The translations under genes and the position numbers were made by a program. From Acidobacteriota bacterium (lineage in GTDB: Bacteria; Acidobacteriota; Thermoanaerobaculia; UBA5066), in the NCBI GenBank assembly GCA_016716715.1, contig JADJVE010000002.1:248001-312000 (forward strand): a stretch of 64,000 nucleotides of DNA, written 5' to 3'. Every line of letters starts with the position of its first letter. Within the stretch, counting starts at the first letter, position 1. This document shows positions 16,900 to 24,990 of the stretch, one piece after another. The notes below the pieces were generated by a model. That model made no database searches. It was not told where the DNA came from and saw nothing but the letters and a program-made list of their open reading frames with translations.

Positions 16900-18731
16900 G
16901 ACGCGCCCTCGCCGCTGCGGCCGCCGTCTCCGCCGCGACGCTTTTCGCGTTCGGCGCGCCGGCGCGCCTCGACGCCGCCGACGACGTGGCCGTGCAGGTG
17001 AGCGTGGACAAGGCGCGGCCGTCCGCGGACGAGCTCGTGCACCTCACGTACACGTTCACGGGCGGCGGCCTCTCGGGCACGCTGCGTGTCCCCTCGCCGA
17101 TCCCGCTCCGGAACCTGTCCGTCGCCGGCGGCCCGTCCCGCTCGGAGCAGGTCTCGTACGTGAACGGCGTTTTCAGCCGGACGCTCTCGATCACGTACGT
17201 GCTCCGGCCGCTGGGGCCCGGGCCCGCCGAGATCGGAGAGGCATCGTTCGGGTTCGGCGACAAGACCGTGAAGGCCGCGAGCTACCTCCTCGAGGTCGGA
17301 GCGGCGAGGCCCGCGGGCTCCTCGCAGCGCGCGCCGCAGCAGGAGCCCGAGCCGGAAGACCCGCTCTCCCAGTTCTTCCGCCGGCGCGATCCTGCGGGAA
17401 GCCCCCGCGCCGAACGCGGCGCCCGCCCGTTCGTCGAATTCCGCGTCACGCCGGACAAGACGACGGCCTACGTCGGCGAGGAGATCACGCTGACGTACGA
17501 GCTCCTCACGCAGGCCGACGTCCAGGGGCTCGAGTACATCGAGCCGCCCAAATTTCCGGGGCTCTGGGCCGAGGACCTCGAGAAGCCGGAGCGGCCGGAG
17601 GGCCGCCGCGACGTCGTCGACGGCCGCACCGTCATGCGTTTCACGCTCCTCAAGAAGGCCGTATCGGGACTGACGCCGGGCTCCGTGACGGTGCCGGAGG
17701 CCAAGATCCGCACGAGCGTCCGCGTCGGCCCCGACCCGTTCGGAGATCCGTTCGGGTTCTTCCCGAGGCCGCAGGTGCTGGACCTCGTCGCGAAGCCCGT
17801 CAGCCTGAAGATCCTCGCGGTCCCCGGCCGCCCCGACTTCAAGGGCCCGGTCGGCCGCTTCGAGCTGACGGCGAAGATCGACCGGACGCGCGTCGCAGCC
17901 GGCGACGCCGCCACGTTCAAGGTGCGGCTCTCCGGAACGGGAAACCTCCGCACGGCGTCCGAGGCGCCCCGTCTCGAGGTCGCGGGGGCGAAGGTCTACC
18001 CTCCGAGCACGAAGACGGACGCGTCGCACCTCGGGCGTACGCAGACCTCGACCGAATGGAGCTGGGTCCTCGTACCCACCGCGATGGGGAGCGTCACCAT
18101 TCCGCCGGTCTCCGTCGACGTCTTCGATCCCGTCGAGAAGCGCGTCGTGGTCAAGACGACCCAGCCCGTCACGCTCGTCGTGGAAGGCGGGCCCGCGGGG
18201 GCGGAGACGTCCTCCGCCGCGGCGTCCACCGCGTCGGCGGAGACGACCCTCCCCGGCGCGCCGGCACCCCCCGTGCCCGCGCCGGCGCCCGAGCCGACGC
18301 CCGCGCGCGCGGCGGTGGACATGTCCCGCGGCACCGTCACCGTGCCCCTGTGGGCTCTCGCCGCGATCGCCGGGGCCTCTGTCGCGGCCGCCGGCGTGTT
18401 CGTCTTCGCGCACCGGCGGCGCCGGCGCGACGCCTTCCGGCAGGCGCTCGCCCCCGAGCCGGGCGAGACCAAGGAACGGGCCGCGGCCCGCGTGGACCGG
18501 GCGCTGCGCGAGGCGCTCGCGCGCCGCCACGGCATCTCCGAGACGCTCGGAGCCTCCGAGCTCCTCGCGGCATTGAAGGACCGGGGCCTCCCGGAGGCCC
18601 GCCTCGCCGACGTGAAGGCGCTCCTCGACGACGTGGACTTCCTCCGGTTCGCGCCGCAGCTCGGCGAGTACGACGCGCGAATCCGCGAGGTTCGCGAGCG
18701 CGCCGCGCGCGTCCTGCCGCTCGTCGCCTGA
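16896..18731 (+). CDS. batD: BatD family protein (oxygen-tolerance operon)
   Basis: BatD-like protein of 611 residues. A signal peptide (RRALAAAAAVSAATLFAFG) precedes a long extracytoplasmic part with repeated beta-sandwich segments (VSVDKARPSADELVHLTYTF; FRVTPDKTTAYVGEEITLTY). One transmembrane helix follows a Pro/Ala linker (VPLWALAAIAGASVAAAGVF), then a cytoplasmic helical tail. The GTG start at 16896 overlaps the TGA of the TPR gene. It is the last gene of the operon; the following GGDEF gene has its own promoter-like box. Confidence 0.88.
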   Translation: MRRALAAAAAVSAATLFAFGAPARLDAADDVAVQVSVDKARPSADELVHLTYTFTGGGLSGTLRVPSPIPLRNLSVAGGPSRSEQVSYVNGVFSRTLSITYVLRPLGPGPAEIGEASFGFGDKTVKAASYLLEVGAARPAGSSQRAPQQEPEPEDPLSQFFRRRDPAGSPRAERGARPFVEFRVTPDKTTAYVGEEITLTYELLTQADVQGLEYIEPPKFPGLWAEDLEKPERPEGRRDVVDGRTVMRFTLLKKAVSGLTPGSVTVPEAKIRTSVRVGPDPFGDPFGFFPRPQVLDLVAKPVSLKILAVPGRPDFKGPVGRFELTAKIDRTRVAAGDAATFKVRLSGTGNLRTASEAPRLEVAGAKVYPPSTKTDASHLGRTQTSTEWSWVLVPTAMGSVTIPPVSVDVFDPVEKRVVVKTTQPVTLVVEGGPAGAETSSAAASTASAETTLPGAPAPPVPAPAPEPTPARAAVDMSRGTVTVPLWALAAIAGASVAAAGVFVFAHRRRRRDAFRQALAPEPGETKERAAARVDRALREALARRHGISETLGASELLAALKDRGLPEARLADVKALLDDVDFLRFAPQLGEYDARIREVRERAARVLPLVA

Positions 18732-18763
18732 GCAGCCTGCGGCGGCACGGCGCCCGCTGGGCG

Positions 18764-18769
18764 TAAAAT
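18764..18769 (+). promoter_or_regulatory. -10-like box of GGDEF gene
   Basis: TAAAAT ending 10 bases before the TTG at 18780, consistent with leaderless initiation there. No clear -35. Confidence 0.35.
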
Positions 18770-18779
18770 CACCGGAATC

Positions 18780-19934
18780 TTGAGCCGAAACGCGCGGGTC
18801 ATCTCCCCGAAGCTGCTGACGCGCTACATGGAGCGGCACCGTCTCCTCGACGAGACGAGCGGGACGCCGCCCGAGCGGTTCCTCGTCACGCTCGTCAACC
18901 GGGCCATGGAGTTCGTGCCGTCCGAGACGTGTGCGCTCCTGCTGGACGACCCCGTCTCGAAGGAGGATGACCGCTCGCGCAACGAGCTCACGATCATCGT
19001 TCTCGCGGGAGAGGGGAAGGACGGCGTCGCGGGCCGGAAGGTGCGGCCGGTCGACGGAATCGCGGGCTTCGTGTACGCCCGCGGCGAGCGCACGTGCGTG
19101 AACGAGGTCGGGGGCGCGTACGCGTTTTCCCGCGAGACGGACGGACTCCTCTCACGGGACATCCTGAACGTCCTCGCCGTGCCCGTCGTGATCGAGAACC
19201 ACGTCTGCGGCTCTCTCATCCTCCTGAACCGGCAGGGCGAGCCCGCGTTCACGCCGCGCGACGAGCGCCTCATGGAGCTCTTCGGCGACACGCTCTCGCT
19301 CGCGCTCCAGAACCTGCTCGACGAGCGCCGCGCGCGCGAGGTCGCGCGCCGCGACTCCCTCACGTCGCTCTACAACGACCGCTACTTCCACCGGAAGCTC
19401 CAGCGCGAGATCGACCGGCTCGCGGAAGCGAAGGAGGGCAACCTGGCCCTCCTCTTCCTCGACTGCGACCACCTCAAGCGGGTCAACGACCTGCACGGCC
19501 ACCTCGCGGGCAGCCAGGTCCTGCGGGAGGTTTCGTTCATCCTGCAGAGGACGCTCGCGGACACGGTATCGCTCGCCTGCCGCTACGGCGGCGACGAGTT
19601 CACGGTCATCCTGCTCGAGGCGACGCGCCAGAAGGCGATGGAGATCGCCGAGTCGGTCCGCAAGGCGATCAACGACTGGGTCTTCCTTCCGATGTCGATC
19701 GGACCCGGCGAGCCCGCGCTGAACCTCAAGAACGTGATCTCGATGTCGATCGGCGTCGCGACGTGGCAGGAGAACGTGAACCCCGCGCTCTCCGCCCCCG
19801 AGCAGAAGAACGAGCTCCTGAAGCTCGCGGACGCGGCCCTCTACATGGCCAAGACCCGCGGCAAGAACTGCGTCGTCGGCGCGGGCGACAACGAGCCCGG
19901 CGAGGACTCGCTGGCCGTCATCCTCAAGACCTGA
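18780..19934 (+). CDS. Diguanylate cyclase with GAF domain
   Basis: Cytoplasmic c-di-GMP synthase of 384 residues. A GAF sensor domain (about 20-175) is followed by a GGDEF domain with RYGGDEFTV as active site, preceded by LYNDRYFHRKL and LFLDCDHLKRVND, the usual substrate and metal segments. No RxxD inhibitory site is seen five residues before GGDEF, so product inhibition may be absent. The start is uncertain: TTG at 18780 sits 10 bases after a TAAAAT box, and an ATG at 18828 would remove 16 residues. Confidence 0.9.
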   Translation: MSRNARVISPKLLTRYMERHRLLDETSGTPPERFLVTLVNRAMEFVPSETCALLLDDPVSKEDDRSRNELTIIVLAGEGKDGVAGRKVRPVDGIAGFVYARGERTCVNEVGGAYAFSRETDGLLSRDILNVLAVPVVIENHVCGSLILLNRQGEPAFTPRDERLMELFGDTLSLALQNLLDERRAREVARRDSLTSLYNDRYFHRKLQREIDRLAEAKEGNLALLFLDCDHLKRVNDLHGHLAGSQVLREVSFILQRTLADTVSLACRYGGDEFTVILLEATRQKAMEIAESVRKAINDWVFLPMSIGPGEPALNLKNVISMSIGVATWQENVNPALSAPEQKNELLKLADAALYMAKTRGKNCVVGAGDNEPGEDSLAVILKT

Positions 19935-19943
19935 TCTCAGGGC

Positions 19944-19995
19944 GATAACCCGAGCCCGGCCAACGGGTTAATGGGTCGCGCGACGGCGGGTTATC
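19944..19995. promoter_or_regulatory. Inverted repeat upstream of lat
   Basis: GATAACCCG at 19944-19952 and CGGGTTATC at 19987-19995 are perfect inverted arms; a partial third copy CGGGTTA lies at 19964-19970. It fills the gap between the GGDEF gene and lat and could be an operator, an attenuator or a terminator with alternative pairing. Confidence 0.5.
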
Positions 19996-20003
19996 ATGCC
20001 TTC

Positions 20004-21365
20004 ATGGCTCCTCACGCCTCTCCTCGCCTGATCTCGAAACTCGACCCGAAGCAGGTTCTCGACTCCCTGTCGAGCCACATGCTCGTGGACGGGTACCACG
20101 TCGTCATGGACCTCAAGCGGTCGCACGGCAACTTCATGTACGACTCGCTCCACGACGTGGAGGTCCTGGACTTCTACTCGCACTTCGCGACGTGCCCGAT
20201 CGGCTACGCGCACCCGAAGGTGATGGCTCCGGAGTTCCTGGAAGAGCTCGCATGGGCCGCCGTCACGAAGCCGGCGAACAGCGACATCTACACCGAGCAC
20301 ATGGCGCTCTTCGTGGAGACGTTCGCGCGCCTCTCGGTTCCGAAGACGCACGCGAAGCACATGTTCTTCGTCGAGGGCGGCGCCCTCGCCAACGAGAACG
20401 CGCTCAAGGCCTCCTTCGACTGGAAGGTGCGCCGGAACTTTCGAAAGGGCCACCGGCGCGAGGTGGGGGCGAAGGTCCTCCACTTCGAGCAGGCCTTCCA
20501 CGGCCGCTCGGGCTACACGCTCTCCCTCACGAACACGTCCGACCCGCGGAAGACGATGTACTTCCCGAAGTTCGACTGGCCGCGCGTCGTGAACCCGAAG
20601 CTGACGTTCCCGCTCACGCCCGAATCGCTCGCCCAGACGGCCGCCGTCGAGGAGCTCGCGATCCGCCAGATCCACCAGGCTCTCGCGGAGAACCCGGACG
20701 ACGTCGCGGCGCTCATCATGGAGCCGATCCAGGGCGAAGGCGGCGACAACCACTTCCGCCCGGAGTTCCTCAAGCGCCTCCGGACGATCTGCGACGAGAA
20801 CGACATGCTGTTCATCCTCGACGAGGTGCAGACGGGCATGGGCCTCACGGGGTCCATGTGGGCCTTCCAGGGGCTCGGCGTCGAGCCGGACATGTTCACG
20901 TTCGGCAAGAAGACGCAGGTCTGCGGCTTCGCCTCGAACGACCGGATCATGGAAGAGCCCGAGAACGTCTTCAACGTCTCCTCGCGGATCAACTCGACGT
21001 GGGGCGGAAACCTCGTCGACATGGTGCGCTGCCGCAAGTTCCTCGAGATCATGGTCGAGGAGAACCTCGTCGAGAACGCGAAGACGACGGGCGAGTTCCT
21101 GCTCGGCAAGCTCGGCGAGCTCGCCGCCGAGTTCCCCGGGAAGATGACGAACATCCGCGGGCGCGGGCTCTTCATCGCGTTCGACCTGCCGGACGGCAAG
21201 ACGCGCGGCGACGTCCTCGCGTGCTGGCTCAAGAAGCACAACGTCATGGCCCTCACCTCCGGCGACCGGGCGATCCGCCTGCGTCCGCCGCTCACGCTGA
21301 CGAAGGACGAGGCGGCACTCGGCGTCCAGCGCCTGCGCGCGGCGCTGACCGAGATCGTCGGCTGA
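20004..21365 (+). CDS. lat: L-lysine 6-transaminase
   Basis: PLP enzyme that moves the epsilon-amino group of lysine to 2-oxoglutarate, giving 2-aminoadipate semialdehyde, 453 residues. TFGKKTQVCGF carries the PLP lysine and matches the lysine aminotransferase signature, as do RINSTWGGNLVDMVRCR and EPIQGEGGDNHF. The ATG at 20004 gives MAPHASPRLISKL; a GTG-type start 11 codons earlier lies inside the upstream inverted repeat and is less likely. The neighbours do not suggest beta-lactam synthesis, so a role in lysine catabolism or stress is more likely. Confidence 0.93.
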   Translation: MAPHASPRLISKLDPKQVLDSLSSHMLVDGYHVVMDLKRSHGNFMYDSLHDVEVLDFYSHFATCPIGYAHPKVMAPEFLEELAWAAVTKPANSDIYTEHMALFVETFARLSVPKTHAKHMFFVEGGALANENALKASFDWKVRRNFRKGHRREVGAKVLHFEQAFHGRSGYTLSLTNTSDPRKTMYFPKFDWPRVVNPKLTFPLTPESLAQTAAVEELAIRQIHQALAENPDDVAALIMEPIQGEGGDNHFRPEFLKRLRTICDENDMLFILDEVQTGMGLTGSMWAFQGLGVEPDMFTFGKKTQVCGFASNDRIMEEPENVFNVSSRINSTWGGNLVDMVRCRKFLEIMVEENLVENAKTTGEFLLGKLGELAAEFPGKMTNIRGRGLFIAFDLPDGKTRGDVLACWLKKHNVMALTSGDRAIRLRPPLTLTKDEAALGVQRLRAALTEIVG

Positions 21366-22018
21366 AAATCTCCCCTCTTCACCTTCTAAGAAATCTCTCT
21401 CTTCTCCTCGTCTTTTTCTTCCTCCTCGTCTTCGTCCCTCTTCCTCAAATAATTCTTCTCCGCTGGCGGGACCCGTCGACGACCGCTTTCATCCGCGCGC
21501 GCCAGGAGCGCCTGCGCGCGGCGGGCAAGAGCGACGCGATCGACCGGCGGCCCGTCCCGCTCTCGCAGGTCTCCCCCGCCCTCGTCGAGGCCGTCATCGC
21601 CTCCGAGGACGCGCGGTTCTGGGACCACCACGGGATCGACTGGAACGCCGTCGCGGAGGCACGGGAGTACAACCGCCGGCACGCGCAAGACCGGCGGCCG
21701 CGCGTGCACGGCGCCTCGACGATCACGCAGCAGCTCGCGAAGAACCTCTGGCTGTCGGGCCAGCGGACCTGGTGGCGCAAGGCCCGCGAAGCCTCGATCG
21801 CGCTCGCCCTCGACGCCTGCGTGCCGAAGAAACGGATCCTCGAGGTCTACCTGTCGGCCATCGAGTGGGGCGAGCGCACGTGGGGTTGCGAGGCGGCCGC
21901 GCGCGCCCTCTTTCACGTGCCCGCTTCGCGGCTGAACGCCGGGCAGGCCGCGGCCATGGCCGCCATGATTCCGTCCCCCGTCCGGCGTGGCGTCCATCCG
22001 CTAGAATCGCCCCAATGA
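21362..22018 (+). CDS. mtgA: Monofunctional peptidoglycan glycosyltransferase
   Basis: Membrane-anchored enzyme that polymerises lipid II into glycan strands, 218 residues. One N-terminal anchor helix (LSLLLVFFFLLVFV) precedes the GT51 domain with ASEDARFWDHHGIDW and GASTITQQLAKNLWLSG, the two catalytic motifs. No ATG, GTG or TTG lies in frame near the expected N-terminus. A CTG at 21362 overlaps the lat stop (CTGA) in the way other genes here overlap, so it is the proposed start. Residues 3-20 are encoded by a dispersed repeat arm. Confidence 0.88.
   Translation: MKISPLHLLRNLSLLLVFFFLLVFVPLPQIILLRWRDPSTTAFIRARQERLRAAGKSDAIDRRPVPLSQVSPALVEAVIASEDARFWDHHGIDWNAVAEAREYNRRHAQDRRPRVHGASTITQQLAKNLWLSGQRTWWRKAREASIALALDACVPKKRILEVYLSAIEWGERTWGCEAAARALFHVPASRLNAGQAAAMAAMIPSPVRRGVHPLESPQ
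21371..21410. repeat. Repeat arm forming the mtgA N-terminus
   Basis: Pyrimidine-rich arm, identical over 22 bases to those at 29-50 and 47735-47756. It encodes SPLHLLRNLSLL in mtgA. A weaker second copy may follow at 21434-21464. No purine-rich partner seen. Confidence 0.75.
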
Positions 22019-22854
22019 ACGCAAGACACGTCGTGGCGCTGCGCGGCGCCGCCGTCGCGCTCGGCGTGGCTCTCGCCCTCGGCTGCAAGGCGAAGCCCGC
22101 GGAGATCCGCGTCACCCCGGCGAAGCTCACCTTCTACGGGTCAGGCCGCACCCAGACGATCAAGTTCGAGGTCGTCGACAAGAAGGGCAGGCCCCTCCCC
22201 GGCGTTCCCGTGGCCTGGACGAGCGACAAGCCCAAGATCGCCAGCGTCGACGGGAACGGCCTCGTGCGCTCGCTCGCCCCTGGCCGCGCGACCCTGTCCG
22301 CGATGGCGCAGACCGCAACGGGCAGCGCCTCCGTGGAGGTCGTGGACGTCGCTTCGATGAGCGTGTCCCCGAGCCGCATGACGCTCGTCGGCCCGGCCGG
22401 CACGAAGATGGCGCTCGCGGTCGAGATCAAGGACGCCAAGGGGAACGCCGCGAACCTCAAGCCGAAATGGATGTCCGGCGACACGAAGGTCGCGACCGTC
22501 GACGCGAACGGAGTCGTGACGTCCGCCGGCGAGGGCCGGACGACGATCATCGCGAGCCTCGGGAACGACCAGAGCTCCGCGTCGGACGTCCGCGTGCTGC
22601 ACCGTGAGATCGGGACGTTCGAGATCAGCCCCCTCACGCTGATCATCAAGATCGGCGAGACCCAGCACATCAACGCGACCGTCCGGGACGCGAGCGGGAT
22701 GGCGATCGAGGACGCGGCTCTCGCGTGGACGAGCTCGGAGCCGAAGATCGCCTCCGTCTCGAACGGCGCGGTCATCGGGCTCGCGCGGGGCACCGCGGTC
22801 ATCACCGTCGCGACGTCCTCCCGGACGCTGACGGCCACCGCCATCGTGAACTGA
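22015..22854 (+). CDS. Lipoprotein with three bacterial Ig-like (BIG2) repeats
   Basis: Predicted lipoprotein of 279 residues. The signal ends in a lipobox (LALGC), so it is probably lipidated and exported. Three BIG2-type repeats of about 80 residues follow, each ending in an AWTSDKPKIASVDGNGLV-like strand (then WMSGDTKVATVDANGVV and AWTSSEPKIASVSNGAV). These folds mediate adhesion or simply space other domains; no catalytic domain is present. The ATG at 22015 overlaps the mtgA stop, and a TAGAAT box 7 bases upstream could also give a separate leaderless transcript. Confidence 0.85.
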   Translation: MNARHVVALRGAAVALGVALALGCKAKPAEIRVTPAKLTFYGSGRTQTIKFEVVDKKGRPLPGVPVAWTSDKPKIASVDGNGLVRSLAPGRATLSAMAQTATGSASVEVVDVASMSVSPSRMTLVGPAGTKMALAVEIKDAKGNAANLKPKWMSGDTKVATVDANGVVTSAGEGRTTIIASLGNDQSSASDVRVLHREIGTFEISPLTLIIKIGETQHINATVRDASGMAIEDAALAWTSSEPKIASVSNGAVIGLARGTAVITVATSSRTLTATAIVN

Positions 22855-22862
22855 GGCCTCGC

Positions 22863-24344
22863 CTGAGAATCACGCACCTCGCCGCCGAGTGCGTCCCGTT
22901 CGCGAAGACCGGCGGGCTCGGCGACGTGGTGGGCGCCCTCCCGAAGGCTCTCGCGTCCGGCGGGAACGACGTCGACGTGTTTCTCCCGTTTCACCTCGAG
23001 GCGGCCGAGTGGTACCGCAAGCGGCGCACGTGGCCCGAGGAAGCGATGCCGTCCTTCGACGTCTCGATCCTCGGCCTGCCGTACCGCGTCGGCCTCCTGT
23101 GGGACCTCCTGCCCGGGACGACCGTGCCGATCTACTTCGTCGCGCACGACCCGCTCTTCCACCGCCGGCAGATCTACGCACCGAACGAGCGCGGGCAGGA
23201 CGACGGTTTGTGGCGCTTCTCGCTCTTCGTCCGCGCGTCGATCGAGGCGCTGAAGCGGCTCGGACGCAAGCCCCGGATCCTGCACGTGCACGACTGGCAC
23301 CCCGCACTCGGCGCGATGCTCGCGGCATGGAGCAACTGGCGGGACCGCTGGTTCGACGACGTGGCTTCCGTCCTCACGATCCACAACCTCGGTTACCAGG
23401 GCGTTTACGGACGCGGCGACTTCCCGGCGCTCGGCCTGCCGTCCGCCGCCTGGTCGGGCGGCGGCGTGGAGTTCGGCGGGAACGTCAACCTCCTGAAGGG
23501 CGCGATCGTCGCGGCCGACATGATCACGGCGGTCTCCCCGACGTACGCCGACGAGATCCGCACTCCCCAGGGCGGCTTCGGTCTCGACGCGATCCTCAGG
23601 GCGCGGGGCGAGCGCGTCGTCGGCATCCTGAACGGGATCGACCGCGGGATCTGGAACCCCGCGACGGACGGCGCTCTCGCGGCGCGCTACTCGCCCTACG
23701 ATCTCTCCGGCAAGGCCTCCTGCCGCGCCGACCTCTGCCGCCTCGCGGGCTTCGACCCGTCCGATGCCGGGTTCCTGGTCGGCGCAATCGGCCGGCTCAC
23801 GGACCAGAAGGGCTTCGACCTCCTCCTCGAATCGGCCCCCGAGCTCGTGCGGCGGGGCGTGAGGATCGTGATGCTCGGCTCGGGCGAGCCCGCCTACGAG
23901 GGCTCCATGCGGCTCCTCGAGGCGCGCCACCCCGGACACTTCAAGGCGTTCGTCGGGTACGACGAGGCTCTCTCCCACAAGATCGAGGCCGGCTCCGACG
24001 CGTTCGTGATGCCGTCGCGGTTCGAGCCGTGCGGCCTCTCCCAGATGTACTCGCTCGCGTACGGGACGCCGCCGATCGTACGGCGGACCGGCGGCCTCGC
24101 GGATTCCGTCGTCCCGTACGACGGCTTCAACCTCGACCGGGCGACGGGGTTCGCGTTCGACGCGCCCGCGCCGCACGCGCTCGCGGCCGAGATCCTCCAC
24201 GCACAGCACGTCTTCTTCCAGCCCGACCGCTGGCGGCGGATCGTCGACAACGGGATGGCGCAGGACTTCTCGTGGGACCGCTCCGCGGAGCGCTACGAGG
24301 CGGTCTACCGCCGGGCGTGCGAGGTCCGCGGCCTGCCCTGGTAG
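22863..24344 (+). CDS. glgA: Glycogen synthase (ADP-glucose)
   Basis: GT5 enzyme of 493 residues that extends alpha-1,4-glucan from ADP-glucose. The N-terminus reads RITHLAAECVPFAKTGGLGD, where KTGGL binds the nucleotide sugar. HVHDWHPAL, the catalytic His region, and SRFEPCGLSQMYSLAYGT, the C-terminal acceptor loop, are intact. No ATG, GTG or TTG precedes KTGGL in frame without a long overlap with the lipoprotein gene. The CTG at 22863 gives exactly the family N-terminus and is the proposed start. Confidence 0.92.
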   Translation: MRITHLAAECVPFAKTGGLGDVVGALPKALASGGNDVDVFLPFHLEAAEWYRKRRTWPEEAMPSFDVSILGLPYRVGLLWDLLPGTTVPIYFVAHDPLFHRRQIYAPNERGQDDGLWRFSLFVRASIEALKRLGRKPRILHVHDWHPALGAMLAAWSNWRDRWFDDVASVLTIHNLGYQGVYGRGDFPALGLPSAAWSGGGVEFGGNVNLLKGAIVAADMITAVSPTYADEIRTPQGGFGLDAILRARGERVVGILNGIDRGIWNPATDGALAARYSPYDLSGKASCRADLCRLAGFDPSDAGFLVGAIGRLTDQKGFDLLLESAPELVRRGVRIVMLGSGEPAYEGSMRLLEARHPGHFKAFVGYDEALSHKIEAGSDAFVMPSRFEPCGLSQMYSLAYGTPPIVRRTGGLADSVVPYDGFNLDRATGFAFDAPAPHALAAEILHAQHVFFQPDRWRRIVDNGMAQDFSWDRSAERYEAVYRRACEVRGLPW

Positions 24345-24345
24345 G

Positions 24346-24990
24346 TCAGCGCGAGACGGCCGCGCGCGCGGCCGCGGCGAGCTCGTCGGCCTCGGGGCCG
24401 CCTTCCGTCCACGGGGCGCGCTTGCGGTACGGCGGCGAGGGATGCGGCGCCTGCTTTCGCGCGGCGAGGAGCGCGACGATGGGCGATTCCTCGGGCCCGT
24501 AGCTCGATCCGTTCTCGAGTCCCTGCTTCAGGAGGCCGTATTCCGAAACGGCCGCGAGGAGATCGGGATCGGCCTCGTCCGCGAGGCGCGTGAGGTTGCA
24601 GCGCACCGTCTTGCGCGATAGGTCGACGTCGAAGTACTTGAACGACGACGCGGGCGACGTGGCCGTGACTCGCCCGCCCGGCGAGGGGCTCGCGAAGCGC
24701 AGGGGGGGACGGCCTCCGAGGGCGATCTCGTGGAGCGACGCCTGCCCGCCCACCGCCTCGAGCGTCAGGACGAGATCGCTCGGGAGGAGTCCGCGCACGA
24801 CCCACGCTGTGCGGCGGACGCCCTCGGCCTTCAATTCGGACTTCGCGACATCGCAGACGCGGTTGCCGCGGGCGTCGACGATGCGCTCGAGCGTCACCTT
24901 CGGCGGCTCCTGCGCCCGCGTTGCGGTGGGCGAGAGGAAGAGAAGAAAGAAGATCTTCTTAGAAAGGAAGAGGGAGTCGCCGGTCTTCAT
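24346..24990 (-). CDS. Secreted protein, unknown function (paralog of next gene)
   Basis: Not recognised; 214 residues. The N-terminal signal peptide (SLFLSKKIFFLLFLSP) is encoded by a dispersed repeat arm. The mature part has a central segment, FKYFDVDLSRKTVRCNLTRL, that resembles the segment LDFILTDLSSRTVRTSLREI of the gene just upstream, so the two look like diverged paralogs. The ATG at 24990 overlaps the upstream stop (ATGA). It converges on glgA with a one-base gap. Confidence 0.7.
   Translation of the reverse strand: MKTGDSLFLSKKIFFLLFLSPTATRAQEPPKVTLERIVDARGNRVCDVAKSELKAEGVRRTAWVVRGLLPSDLVLTLEAVGGQASLHEIALGGRPPLRFASPSPGGRVTATSPASSFKYFDVDLSRKTVRCNLTRLADEADPDLLAAVSEYGLLKQGLENGSSYGPEESPIVALLAARKQAPHPSPPYRKRAPWTEGGPEADELAAAARAAVSR
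24932..24975. repeat. Single repeat arm encoding a signal peptide
   Basis: Long purine-rich arm with a left purine tract and the internal 14-base palindrome AAGAAGATCTTCTT. Read from the reverse strand it encodes SLFLSKKIFFLLFLS. No partner arm seen. Confidence 0.7.
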
